Origin: Fremontodendron californicum
Lineage: Eukaryota; Streptophyta; Magnoliopsida; Malvales; Malvaceae
Length of the DNA: 64,000 bases
Reading direction: 5' to 3'
NCBI GenBank assembly: GCA_030761205.1
Contig: JAULJL010000021.1
Span: 12,195,160-12,259,159, forward strand
Below, piece after piece: positions 23,233 to 34,742 of the stretch (the first letter of the stretch is position 1; every line of letters starts with the position of its first letter). Below the pieces are notes generated by a model. It made no database searches, had not been told where the DNA came from, and worked only from the letters and a program-made list of their open reading frames with translations. Both the position numbers and the translations under genes were made by a program.

Positions 23233-24414
23233 TCAATATTGCAACAGGGCTAGCAACTCCTCCACCTCCATAAAAGGATCCTCCCACCGCAAGCTTTGAT
23301 CCAAGCTTAAATCCCTCAATACACGCTCACGCTCGGACTCCACTTTATTGGCAGTATGATCATCAGCAGCAGCATTCAAATTTGATTTCTCTGATTCCTT
23401 AGCCTTCTTATCCCTACTTCCCTGCTGTAAAGTTTCATCAGTCTGATTACCTGGTGGACAATGTAACTGAGGAAATTGCCCAAACTCTTCATTCCAAACA
23501 GGTAATTCTCCAAGCTCCACCAAATTATTACTTGATTGACAATACGAAATAAGATCGTTCTCGTTCACCAAGCTTTGATGCATGCTTAAATCCCTAAAAA
23601 CATGCTGGGGCTCCATTTCATTGGGAGTATGGTTATCAGCATCAATGTTAGTATATGATTTCTCCTCCACCTCTACCGCTGAAAACCAGCTTTGATCAAG
23701 TTCAATGGCGGCCTCCACTTTATTGGCAGTATGATCATCGGCAGCAGCACTGAAATTTGATTTCTCATCCACCTTTGGCTCTGAAAACCGGCTTTCATCC
23801 CTTAAAATGGCGGCTTCTTCTGATTCCTCAGCCTTCTTCTTATCCCTACTTCCCTGCTGTAAAGTTTCATCAGTCTGATTACTTGGTGGACAATGTAACT
23901 GTGGCAATTGCCCAAACTCTTCATTCCAAACAGGTAATTCTCCAAGCTCCACCAAAATATTACTTGATTGACAATGCGAAATAAGATCCTTTTCGTTCAC
24001 CAAGCTTTGATTCATGCTTAAATCCCTCAATACATTTTGGGACTCCACTTTGTTGGGAGTATGGTTATCAGCATCAATGGCGGCCTTTTCTGGTTCCTGA
24101 TAACCCTTATAATTATCCAAACTCTCTTGATGTAAAGCTTTCATCACATTATTAGGATCAGTCTGATGACTTGGTTGTATCAATCCCAGCTCCTCCAAGT
24201 TACTTGATTGACAGTCTTCGTCGATATTCTTCCTTGTTTGATCATCTCTGAAAAACAACTGTTGAAGCCAAACGGCTTCGTATTCATCTGCGTCCGGAAG
24301 ACGCGTATTCTTTATTTTACAAATCACCCATTCTTGAAACATATTTCCAGGAAGCCGATATTCATACATAATCCAAGTAGTCGTACGAATCTTGAATGAA
24401 ATGTTAACCTTTTC
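23233..24414 (-). pseudogene. NAC-domain transcription factor, N-terminally truncated, with duplicated C-terminus
   Basis: NAC proteins are plant-specific transcription factors that bind DNA through an N-terminal domain of about 150 residues. Only the end of that domain is present: FKIRTTTWIMYEYRLPGN and EWVICKIKN (subdomains D-E), opening right after an in-frame stop at 24415-24417. The sequence CTATAAG just upstream could be an intron acceptor, but no earlier NAC exon is visible to its right. The remaining about 340 residues are acidic, Gln/Asn-rich and activation-domain-like. They contain a tandem duplication (DNA 23343-23652 and 23719-24078): both copies carry DNHTPN or DDHTANKVE, CQSSN-LVELGELPVWNEEF and HCPP-NQTDETLQQGSRDKK. 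The frame is open for about 390 codons, so it may be a recent fragment or a last exon. ATG at 24369 is an internal Met (the usual MHEYRL position). No promoter seen. Confidence 0.75.
23343..24078 (-). repeat. Tandem duplication of about 310-360 bp inside the NAC fragment
   Basis: Units 23343-23652 and 23719-24078 share long near-identical runs, for example TCCCTACTTCCCTGCTGTAA and AACTCTTCATTCCAAACAGG. The second unit has an insert of about 50 bp. Both keep the reading frame, so the duplication lengthened the protein without breaking it. Confidence 0.9.
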
Positions 24415-24880
24415 TTATAGGGAAATGTTTTGTTACAGTCATCTAACTTGGTTAGCAGGTTATTGAGTTAATTTTTTTGAGGATCCATTTCCCAGCTACA
24501 CACCAAGATTAACCCCAGTTTTAGTTGTTAAATGGCCCAAATCCAGAGATTTTATAACCTAAGCCAACGTGATCAAAATAGGATGTTAATCGGAAAAAAA
24601 AACAAAAAGCGGCCCCGGTTGGGTCTGGGCATCCTTTTTGTAATTAAGATTAAATTACTGTTCATATTTCGAATCGAACTGAATCTAAACAGATGTAGAA
24701 CATGTTAGTATTCTGTCTAGACCTGAACCCGACTCGACTTAACAAGTTTATAATCAAAACATATAATAATAATAAAATATAAAAAAATCTCAATCCCATT
24801 AAAAAAAAGGAACGTGCTTAACGTAATTGTTTAAATAAGATTAAAAATAATTTATTTTATGTATTTAGTCAACAATTACC
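24415..24880. other. Non-coding, fragment of a GC-rich MITE
   Basis: No gene. A short GGCCCCGGTTGGGTCTGGGC block near 24610 and TCTAGACCTGAACCCGACTC near 24716 look like decayed ends of the hAT-like MITE family seen at 16590. Confidence 0.35.
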
Positions 24881-25800
24881 ATCATATGATAATTTAATTA
24901 TATTTAGAATTATTGATTTTATAATTGAATCTTGTATCTTTAATAGAATAAAAATTGAAAATATATTTAATAAAACAAAAAATATAGATTTTTAAAATTA
25001 AATTTGATAATTTGAAACACGATACGAAATTAAACGGATTTGAATTTTAACCATGTTTTTGTCGATGCATTTATGCGTTTATGACTTTAAAATATTCTCG
25101 TGTTATGCAAGTTGACCTGTTGTGATCCGTTTACAATTTACACAATTTTTTCAAGAAAATTAAAGGTATCCTCAAATCTTATTTTCATATCTAATTCTCT
25201 ATCCGGACGATCTTAAGGGTGTATTAAAAATTTCAATTAATTAATCATATTAACATGTTAATCCATTTTACTCAATGCATCTAACACATTAAACTCATTT
25301 ATTAAATATTTCTATTACAAATACATTAAATATTTCTATTACAAATCATATGATAATTTAATTATATTTAGAATTATTAATTTTATAATTGAATCTTGTA
25401 TCTTTAATAGAATAAAAAATGAAAATATATTTAATAAAACAAAAAAAAGATAATATAATTTTATTAAAATTAAATTTGATAATTTAAAATAAAGTGGATT
25501 TGAATTTTGTATAATCATGTTTTTGTCAATGTGTTTATGCATTTATGACGTGAAAATATTCATGTGTTATACAAGTTGACCTGTTGTGATCCGTTTACAT
25601 TTTAGACAATTTTTTTTCATGAAAATTAAGGGTATCCTCCAATGTTATTTTCATATCTAATTCTCTATCCGGCGATCTTAAGGGTGTAATAAAAATTTTA
25701 ATTAATTAATTAATTAATCATATTAACATGTTAATCCATTTTACTCAATGTATCTAACACATTAAACTCAATTATTAAATATTACTATTACAAATACACA
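24881..25800 (+). repeat. 465-bp tandem duplication
   Basis: Units begin ATCATATGATAATTTAATTA at 24881 and 25346. Both contain TTGACCTGTTGTGATCCGTT, ATCTAATTCTCTATCCGG and ATGTTAATCCATTTTACTCA in the same order. Mostly AT-rich, no gene. Confidence 0.85.
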
Positions 25801-25822
25801 AAACAACTTATTATTCATTTTT

Positions 25823-26458
25823 GTAAATAAATCAAATATCTTTCCAATTTTTGTGGCCGATCAAATATTTTTTTTTTAAAGAAAAAATTTCAAGATTTTT
25901 TTCCCTAAAAAGACCTCTAAAACTTTTCCAAGGGCCTAGTCCAACTTGTCTTTTTAAATTTGAATTTATTTTTAAAATATTAAAAAAAAATATTAGTATT
26001 CTAATATTTATTTTAAAATTAAAATTAAAATTAAAATTAAATCAAAATAATTATTTCTTAATAAAATATTTTCACGAACTGAGTCCGGCCTAATCTTGGA
26101 AAATCTTACTCAAAGTCCGATCAATCAACAAGTCTAATGTCAAATAGATTTTTTTTTTTCCTTTCTTTAAATTTTAAATGATAAAGAATATGAAAATATA
26201 GTGATTAAAATTTACATTGTATCTATAACATTTTTGCAGTATTTTATTTTCATCTGTAATTTTTAAAAATTAAAATTTGAATCCATAACTTTTTAAGAAT
26301 GTTTCAAATTCATCTATTTTTTCAATCACCATTACAAATTTAACGAAATTTACCACGTTAGTGCCACGTGGAATCATGTGGCATAAATTCCAATCCAAAA
26401 ATTTAAATAGGTTCATCTTTTTTGCCATGTGGACATCCACGTGGTTTTGAGGTAACAA

Positions 26459-26459
<1 letters not shown>
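25823..26459 (+). repeat. Left half of the interrupted 0.8-kb repeat
   Basis: Matches 21955-22595 (landmarks CCAAGGGCCTAGTCCAACTT, GAGTCCGGCCTAATCTTGG, GGACATCCACGTGGTTTTGA) and stops exactly at AACAAA. The matching right half resumes at 42866. Confidence 0.85.

Positions 26460-26460
<1 letters not shown>

Positions 26461-26497
<37 letters not shown>
26461..26497. repeat. (AT)n microsatellite at the Helitron 5' end
   Basis: About 17-18 AT units directly after the TC terminus. The related sequence at 41158 has a shorter run. Confidence 0.85.
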
Positions 26498-26501
<4 letters not shown>

Positions 26502-27063
26502 ACAGGATATATGTTGACTGGGTAAGAACGGCTGACATAGCAGATTACGTGGACATCTCCCTTTAATGACACGTTAAATAAGCCTAAATAAAATTATATT
26601 TATCTACTAATTAATTAAATTTCAAAATTTAAAAATAAAATCTAACATTATCAACTTTTTGTTATTTTCAATAGTAAGTGTTGGTTTTATTTTAAACTTT
26701 ATCTTTGTACTGATTTTTTAAAACAAGTCTTGGTTTTTAAATTTTTATGTGTTAGTTATACGTTATCAAATTTATTTTAACCAGTTTAGATTTAAAGTAA
26801 TTAAATAAATAGAATTATCCATTTAAAATCAAAATTAAATATGGAAACTAAATAAAAATCACCATCTTAATTGTTATTCAAGAATTATTAATTGATTTTG
26901 AGTTATTAAATAGATAATACTATTTATTTAAAATCAAGATTAAATTATAATACAGATTTTAAAATTTAAAAAGTATGAGAATTTTTTTTTTTTTAATCTG
27001 AACTTCTATTTGAAAATAATTAGATTGCTGAGCAAATACAATTTTTTAACTAACACTATGCAG
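26498..27063. other. Helitron 5' region, non-coding
   Basis: 26498-26650 is homologous, in the same orientation, to 41175-41340 (AACGGCTGACATAGCAGATT versus GACTGCTAACATGGTAGATT). The rest is AT-rich without a gene. Confidence 0.5.
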
Positions 27064-27622
27064 CCACTGACGTTAACCCCCTATCACTCCCAGCGCACGA
27101 TAGTCATCTTCGCTCCCATAGTTCAAAAAAATAACCTTACCTTGCGCCGTTCCTGATGGAGAATATGCATGGTAAGGTTGTATCAAGCCTAGAGATGCAT
27201 AACTGGCAATACCCATTTCGTTTAAAGGCAAGTTTAACACGGTGCCGTTGTTGAAATGCATTGAAACTGAAGCACGAACAAGGTAAGACAAAAGGGTCTT
27301 AAACGGCACGGTATGGGTTTCCAAGTCAAGGTTTTCAAAGTGGGTTTTAACGTAGCGGGTCGTTTCAAGGGAAGGTTTTGTGCCGGCGAGATAAAGGTGG
27401 GAAGTGAGGGAACAGAGGTACGAGGAGATGGTGTAGTTGACGGCAGAAGAGAGGAATATTTGTTGGAAAAAAAGGGAATTTTTGGGATTTTTTTGGTGGG
27501 TAATGGACATTGTAGAAACCTAGAATGCAGAGGATTACGAGGAAGAGAAAAGTACAGAGCGGTGATGGTATTGAAATGAAGCTATTGTTTGGTTTTTGTA
27601 AGATTTGGAGACATTTTCTTTA
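27064..27622 (-). pseudogene. AMP1-like glutamate carboxypeptidase (M28), 5' fragment with frameshifts
   Basis: Plant AMP1/LAMP proteins are membrane-anchored relatives of glutamate carboxypeptidase II that affect meristem size. On the minus strand, FLFLVILCILGFYNVHYP encodes the N-terminal membrane anchor (about 27560-27500). After a one-base excess in an A run (about 27488) the frame continues FFQQIFLSSAVNYTISSYLC, then AGTKPSLETTRYVKTHFENL (start of the luminal domain) and YHAYSPSGTAQGKVIFLNYG. A one-base excess in a G run near 27076 breaks the frame, and the conserved VNVSGCI words follow in another frame. Homology ends at about 27064. The protease-associated, metallopeptidase and dimerisation domains are absent, so this is a dead fragment of roughly 150 codons, probably captured by the Helitron. 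Confidence 0.85.
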
Positions 27623-27821
27623 GTTCTATTTTTTTGGGGGGGGGGGCTATGAAGACAGCATTTTTTAGAGTTTTTGAGTGTTTATGAAATGAAAGGTGGC
27701 TGCTGAAGAGGTTTTTGTTTTGGAATAGAGGCTTTTTAGGCTGCTGTTACAACTTACAAAGCTTTAAAGTACTAGACATTGTACTATATGAATGCTTTTC
27801 TTTTACTTACTATTATATACT
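27623..27821. other. Spacer between gene fragment and LTR
   Basis: Possibly the upstream flank of the captured gene. Contains a G10 run at about 27635-27645. The last five bases (ATACT, 27817-27821) are the candidate left target duplication of the LTR element. Confidence 0.4.
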
Positions 27822-30365
27822 TGTAGTAACCAATTGTAGTCACGGCACTACCCGGGTCAGATCCGAAATCTATTTTTTTCTTTTAGTTTTTATCCTTTTT
27901 ACTTTTACTTTATTATTTTTTTATTTATTCATTTTCGGGTTTGGACCCAGGGCCCGTTTGGGTCTGCTGGTCTAGCAGGCCCACTAGGCAAGCAGCCAGG
28001 CCACCAGACCTACTACCTGGCCCAACTGAGCCCAAACCCTAGCACCAGCCAAGCCCTAGCACCTGCCTGTCACCCAAAACCCTAGCCCTCAGCCGTGAAC
28101 GCCACCACCCTTCCCCTACCTCTGACAGTAGCCACTAACCACATTGCCCACACGCCCTAGGCACGGCCCCCAACAGGAAACCCTTGCCCCACGCCACCAT
28201 AACCATAAAAATCCCCCATTGTCACCAGCAGCACTCCAAAAAAAAAAAAACAGAATCCTCACAGGACCCCCTTGTCTCGATTCGGATCCCAACCCCCTAA
28301 TTGGTTCCTCCAATAACCGAGATCGCCACCAAAACCACACGTCCACACACCAAAACCAAAACCACACAAACACACTAGCAACCAAAAAAACGGGTAAGGG
28401 ATGATTTCGGGTATTTCGAGTTGGTTTAGGTTTAGAGAACCAGTTTTAGACAATGAGAGATGGTAGTGAGAAAAGAGGCCCCAGTCCGGTGGCGGTTCAC
28501 GACGGATTTGAGGTTTTTCAGCCGAAGGGTTTTTCTTAGATCTAGGGATTTTGGCTCCGATTCGAGCAAAACGGAGCCCGGAATCGAAAAGAGAAGCCCA
28601 AAATGGAGTTCTGGGTTTTGTTTGGGGTCCATCCGACACTGACGAGTGGTGGTCGGCGGAAGGCGCGGTGGCCGATGGCAGGTTTCTAGGTTGGGGGATG
28701 GTTTCTGGGTTTTGGGGATGAACAAGGGAGAAAGGGAGGAGTTAGAGAAAGAGAAAATGAAAATGAAAAAAAAAAGTGTTATAAACCCTGCCAGGGCCGG
28801 GTCGCGTTAACCTGCGGGTCGGCCCGGGGTTCGCGTACCCGACCCACTCAAGGGGGGAAAAAAAGAAAAGGAAAATAGAAAAAGAAAAAAAAATAAAAAA
28901 AATAAAAAAAAATAGAAGGAAAAAGTAAAAAAAAGAAAAAAGGAAAAATTTAAAAAATAATAATAAGAAAAAAGGGGAAATTTAAAAAATTAAAAGAGAA
29001 AAAAGGAAACTTCACAATTATCAATTTCGACATTCTGATTTTTGGATTTTCGACATTTTTCAGGTGGTCGAGAAAAAAACAAAGAATTTTATGAAGATAG
29101 ATTTCGGCATTTTGATTTTTGGATTCTAGACATTTTTCAGGTATGATTTTACTTTCTTTTATTATTATTTTTATTTTATTATTATTATTTTTTATCTAGC
29201 ATTCTGTATATTTTTTATTATTCTGCTTCGATTTTAAAATCATAAAATAATAATTCTTCTAATTAATATGTGTCTTTTAAATTATTCTCGATAAATAAAA
29301 TTCTCTAAAAACGGATTCTTTCTCGGGATGGTCGGAGCATCAATCGTTATTTGAAATAATCCAAGTAAGAATAGTAATCAGAACATTATCGAAAATATCG
29401 AAGTGATTCGAGAATTATTTTTACATAGATATTTTATTTTATTTCGAAAATAATTATAAAAGGCATTTTAATTTACTTTTCAAGCAAAGACAAAAATGTT
29501 TTAAGAAATGTGATCGATCGACGATGGAATTCGAAGGATGTCGGAGTGATGATTCCTAAGATATCCCGAGGTGAGAGAATTTCTTTAAATATCACCACGA
29601 GTGATGGGAGTATTTAGCGATGTGCTCAATATAAAAAAATTTGTTTTCATTTCAAAAATGGAAATAATCAAAAATAAAAAGAATGAATATTTACGTGCTT
29701 GATATTTTTCCATGCTCGTGTTTTTTTAAAAAAAGATTATGCTTCGTATGTTTAATCGTGTAATCATGTATTTAATCACATCATGTTTAAATATCCGCAT
29801 CATACGCCTTCAAAAAATGGATGTAAATTGCCGACGATGGAATTCGAAAGATGTCACAATGGTGATTCTTAAGATATCTTGAGGTGAGAGGATCTCGTTA
29901 AATACCACCAAGAGTGTTTAAAATATTTAATGAGTGTTCTCGATAAAATATTTGTGTTCGCTTTCATTTTCAAAAAAATAATAACAATTCCTTTTTTTTA
30001 AATAATAATAATAAACATGTTTTCGAAAAGAAATAAAAAGAGAAATAATTTTAAATACCATTGTTGAGTCCATTAAATCAAGGCTTAGGATAACACATGA
30101 TTAAATAGTACCGTTTTCTAAACGGGAGTCGTGGGGGTGCTAATCCTTCCTCGCACGTAATCGACTCCCGAACCCGATTTTGTTTTCCCTCTGGTTCAAA
30201 GCGATGACTTCAGAATTGGTTTTAAAAAAATATTTTAATTAATTTTAAAATATTTTACTAAAACCGGTTTTAATAGGTGATCAATCACACCTAAACAAAA
30301 AAGATTGGTGGCGACTCCATCCCTTTTTCTAAAACTGTCTGGCGGTCCAAAAATTCGTTATGACA
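27822..30365 (+). repeat. 5' LTR of the gag-only element
   Basis: Runs from TGTAGTAACC to TTATGACA, 2544 bp, and matches 38523-41098. It contains a GC-rich block of AAACCCTAGC words, a purine-rich A/G tract (28855-29010) and two diverged copies of a sub-repeat marked CGACGATGGAATTCGAA at 29520 and 29838. Its 3' end is homologous to the LTR end of the minus-strand Ogre. Open frames within it (for example 28144-28404) have no homology. Confidence 0.9.
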
Positions 30366-30386
30366 GCTTGGCGACTCCACTGGGGA
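30366..30386 (+). promoter_or_regulatory. Primer-binding site of the gag-only element
   Basis: GCTTGGCGACTCCACTGGGG starts directly after the 5' LTR, and TGGCGACTCCACTGGGGA (30369-30386) has the TGG start expected for a tRNA 3' end complement. I do not assign the tRNA. The same phrase is usual in Tat/Ogre relatives. Confidence 0.65.
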
Positions 30387-31825
30387 TTTTTGAAAGTCGA
30401 GCCATAAATCATGTGTTATCTTAAAATCTCGGTTTAATGGATTTAATCGGTATTTAATTTTAATTCTCTTAATTTTAATTTTCTTTATTTTTTTTCTTTA
30501 TTTTTTATTATTATTATTATTTTGCTTGCGTTTACGTCTTGATATTTTTTAATTCTTTATTCATAGTTTTTAATTATGTCGTTTATTTATTATTATTATT
30601 TTTTATATATATTATTGATTCTAATAATTATGGGATGTGTAGAATAAAGGGTTGTAAATAAATAGTCAAAGGTTTGTTTGCTCCTTCTCACACACTTATC
30701 ACTCGCATTTGCATAACATGAAGCCCTTATACTCGGGTTTCCGTCCTTTTAGGTGGAAGTAAAGTATCTACGCTCTCGTGAGGTAATAACCTCTATGGTC
30801 TAGCGAAACACTTTCGAAGTAATAAAGTACCTACGCTTTCGTGAGGTGATAATCTCCGCATAAGCCTGGAAAATATACTCCAACAAATTGAACCCGTTTA
30901 AATCGGGGTGCCTTACTAGCCTTCATGGGCGACAGTGAGGAGCAATTTGGGGTATTTTAGAACCCGATTCAACCTCATATAGTGAACCATATGGAGCTAA
31001 CCATAGGTAGGGTCATTCCCGTCTTTTGTAGAAATTACCAAAAATTAAGAACACGAAGGAACTTCTTGTTGTGAAAACATATGGATAAGGCCAATAAAAT
31101 AGGAAATTAGTATTCTTCATTTATTTATTTTTAGAAGTTTTTTTCAACTTTTTTCTTTCCCCTATTGTTTTGAAAATAAATAAAAAATTGTTTCATACTC
31201 ATGTCTTTGTTATACATTTTTTTTTAAATGAACTTTTTTAGTTATTTTTCTCTAATGAAAAAGGGAAAAAGATTTTTTCTTTTAAAAAATAAATAAATAA
31301 AAAATGAGAGTAAAAAAAATAATGAGAAGAGAGAGTTTTTACTCGAGTTGTGAAAAAAAAAAGTTCTTTTTGTATTGATCTTTGAGAAAATATGAAAAAA
31401 TGAAGAAAAAAAAATATGAGAATGAATAATTTTTAATGTCCCTTTTCGAGGATTAGGAAAAAAGTCATTGGGTTCCATGAAAAAATGCGTAAGAAAAGAG
31501 TCAAGGAAAAATAAGTAAATTTTTGATCGTTTATGTGATTTAGTGAAGATGTCAAAAGAATATACTATTGGAAAATTCTAAAATAACGGATAGCTAAAAA
31601 AAAAAAAAAATTGATGTTAGGATCTTTTTCTCCTTAATCTTTTCGTTGCATTTCGCATAGGATTCATATCATTTGAGGCATTATACATATGAAAATTCAT
31701 TTCTTCAAGCATCTTTGCATTTCATATATTTCATTAATCAGTCATCATTACATTCATGCATTTGTGAATAGGTCATGCATAGTTATCATCATATGTTTTG
31801 TTTCATTTTTGTCAATAAATAAAGT
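30387..31825 (+). other. Non-coding leader of the gag-only element
   Basis: No domain. Two similar words, AGTAAAGTATCTACGCTCTCGT (30760s) and AATAAAGTACCTACGCTTTCGT (30820s), form a 58-bp tandem pair. In the minus-strand relative the ORF1 (DUF7745) lies in this position; nothing of it is visible here. Confidence 0.55.
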
Positions 31826-32846
31826 GTGATAACATTGAACTCGTTTATTAGTTGCATCAAAGAGGTCCAAAATATGGGGAATGGATTGGAGGAACGAATT
31901 GATGTGTTGGAGCGCAATCAAGAAGAATTTGGGCATGATATCCAAGATGTGAAAGAGCAACTCTCAAAGTTGATGAGAATGGTTGAAGATCTTTACAAAG
32001 CCAAAGGGGAATCCTCTCAAAGGTCTTTGTCGCTTTCAGTGCAACCAAGCCTTGAGAAACAATCGAGCCCAGGTCAAAGGATCTCGGTTGAATCTTGCAT
32101 TGGTCAACACCATCCACGTAAGGAGTTAAGCCTAGATGAAGTTGTGGGCAGTATCGTGCGAATAGTCGAATTGGAAGACTCACGGTTCAAGGCAAGATCT
32201 CCGAACTCCACCCGACCCTTGCAAACCGTTCCAAATCTGAACTCATGCCTTGGTTCTGCTAACATCCAACCTTTTTCTCAAACAACCAAGGAGATGCCTT
32301 TGAATCCATCCCTACCACCACAAATTGGCTCAAATTCATACCTGTGCCCTCGTCCTGCCAACTTTCAATCATCCTATCAGGTACATGGGATAGGAACCTC
32401 GAGCTTTGTGCAACCTTCAAGGACCCAATATCCAAATCCATGCCCTCACTCTATTATCATTCGACCACCTTTTCGTCCAAACCTTCCAGTTCAAACCTTC
32501 GCATCGACACCAAATGCCCCTACTCCTAGTCGGTATGTCAGCCAGAAACAACCCAAGGGAAAGACACAAAAGCATTTTGATCTTATTCCCATCAGCTATA
32601 AAGAACTCCTTCCTAGATTGATCCAAGGTTGCTTGTGTGCCTGTAGAACCTTTACGCCCACCATATCCTAAGTGGTACAACCCAAATGCAAGAAGTGACT
32701 ATCATGGTGGAGTTGCTAGACATAGCATTGAAAACTGTGAGGCTTTCAAGCACAAAATGCAATCTCTTATAGATGCTAAGTGGTTCGACCCAACGACACT
32801 AATTGATCAAAGGACTTGGAAGGGTCGATTAGGAGTGGGAGATTGA
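31826..32846 (+). pseudogene. gag copy 1, core deleted
   Basis: The N-terminal part (31826-32640) has a coiled coil, GLEERIDVLERNQEEFGHDI, then a low-complexity Pro/Ser/Gln region ending HFDLIPISYKELLPRLIQG. After a frameshift at about 32640 the C-terminal block PYPKWYNPNARSDYHGGVAR and HSIENCEAFKHKMQSLIDA follows (a zinc-knuckle variant with its first Cys replaced by Ser). The central gag core is missing, so the two ends have been joined by deletion. A complete core follows in copy 2. Confidence 0.75.
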
Positions 32847-33299
32847 TGGTGATGATGTAGTAGGACTTTGATCTTTTCAGTAGCTGGCTCTTATAGCCTT
32901 AGGATAGAAAAAATAAAATGATTGCAAAGACAGTTTCAACCACTTTCCAGGTTTTGTAAATATGGATTATGTCTTTGGAACAATGGCATGGAATTTAATC
33001 AATTATGCTTTGAATTTACGAGATGTTGATGATTAAGTCCCTCAGATTCTTATTTCCTCTATGGTATATTCCCCTGCATTTGCATTCGATCAATTACTTG
33101 TCATACCACGCATCTCATCCATCCATTCATTGACATTAAGTTCATTTGCGCATAACAATGGCTCCATCAATGTCAATGATAGAGAAGTCAATATTGTCAT
33201 CAATAATTTTCGATCTCTAGAGGCAAATAAAAAAGGGGGTTTTCTCAATCCCCTAAAATAAAGAGTCATGATGAGAATGAATATTGATAGAGTTCATTT
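32847..33299 (+). other. Spacer between the two gag copies
   Basis: Mostly non-coding; a 66-codon frame at 33061-33261 has no recognisable domain. Likely decayed gag/spacer sequence. Confidence 0.4.
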
Positions 33300-34742
33300 A
33301 TGCTCTCTCTAAAGATAGCTTTGGTTTTCTGTTTCTTTAAAATAAGACCAAAAAGTGAAATAGGAGAAGACTCTGCTACTCGACTAGATCAAATGGAACA
33401 AGTGCAAAAGGATAGAGCTGAACGAGCCTCGCAGACGATGCAGATGACTCAAGAAATTGGAAAAATGAGAGACATTGTGGGAGAGCATTTCATACAGAAT
33501 AGTAATCAACCTCAAGAGTGTGGCAATTCGGGAAAGAATGCTGAAGACCAGATTTCTGATCAGGTTCATTGACAGTTAGTTCATAGTCAAAAGATAGAGG
33601 TAGAACCAGAGTATGCCCAATTGGAGGAAAGGATTCGAGCTGTTGAAGGTGAAAATGAATTCAGTTTAAAGAAGTTGCTTTTGATCCCCGATATGGTCAT
33701 CCCGTCGAAATTCAAAGTTCTAGAATTTGAAAAATATGATGGACTCAAATGTCCTGAAACACATTTGGCCGCATATTATAGTAAGATGGCGGGGCATGTC
33801 CATGATGAAAGTTTGCTTATCCATGTTTTTCAAGACAGCCTGATAGGGGCAGCATCCAAGTGGTATTCTCAGTTGAAGAAAGGCCATGTGTGTACATTGA
33901 GGGACTTAGCTCGGGCATTCTTGGAACAATACAAGCACATGTTGGAAGCGACTCCAAATCGGTTGACCCTCCAAAATATGAAAAAAGAGCCAACTGGGAG
34001 CTACAAAGAATATGCTTGTAGACGGAAAGATGTAGCCCCACAAGTCCGACCACCTCTTACCAATAGAGAAATAAATGCTCTATTTGTGGATACTCTCCCA
34101 TATCCATGCTATGACAAGTTGATCGGCAATGCTTTCTCAGAGTTCGCAAACATATTATTTTCTGTGGGTAGGATCGAGGATGGTATAAAAAAGGGGAAAA
34201 TTATGGATACTGATGCAGGAATTGCTATCAAGGAAAAGGATAGTGTTACCAATGAGCATGATCAAATCATAACTATCAAAGGCAGAGACAAAAGGAAATT
34301 CAGTGCAACGCAAGAAGATCCTTTCGGTGATTATCTACATCCCCGACCCTATATTGACCATTGGTCTCAGCACGGTCAATATCATGCTTCAATGTCTTTC
34401 ACACTACCCCAAGCTTTCACTATGACAAATGACTCGGAGGTTGATTCAATCTATTCTCAGGGTAATAAGAGAAAGAACGCAAAGGTGTACCATTCGCTCC
34501 CGATGACTTACACAGAACTGCTTCCATTGCTTGTCCAAAGTCATATGATCTCCATTGAACCCGCAAAGCCCGTGAAATCTCCTTTCTCGAAATGGTATGA
34601 TCCCAATGCCACATGCGAATATCATAATGGGGTTTAAGGGCATTCCACGGAGAACTGCACTGCATTCAAGAATAAAGTTCGAGCTTTAGTTGATGCAAAC
34701 CCGGCAAAGTTCAAAAAGTTCGTTGATGCTTATCAGGGATGA
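33300..34742 (+). pseudogene. gag copy 2 with complete core
   Basis: A coiled-coil N-terminus (33300-33572) ends in a stop; the same frame reopens at 33621 and runs to 34637. The core contains SKFKVLEFEKYDGLKCPETH, LLIHVFQDSLIGAASKWYSQ, ARAFLEQYKHMLEATPNRLT and PPLTNREINALFVDTLPYPC, matching the Ogre gag at 4895-4422. The C-terminal SKWYDPNATCEYHNGV zinc-knuckle half is cut by a stop at 34635-34637, after which GHSTENCTAFKNKVRALVDA reads on. Three nonsense changes make it inactive. No protease or pol follows, so the element depends on others for movement. Confidence 0.8.

Noticed and set aside
28144..28725. Pro/His-rich and Trp-rich frames in the LTRs of the gag-only element
   Set aside because: Located in a GC-rich LTR block, not conserved between the two LTR copies and without homology.
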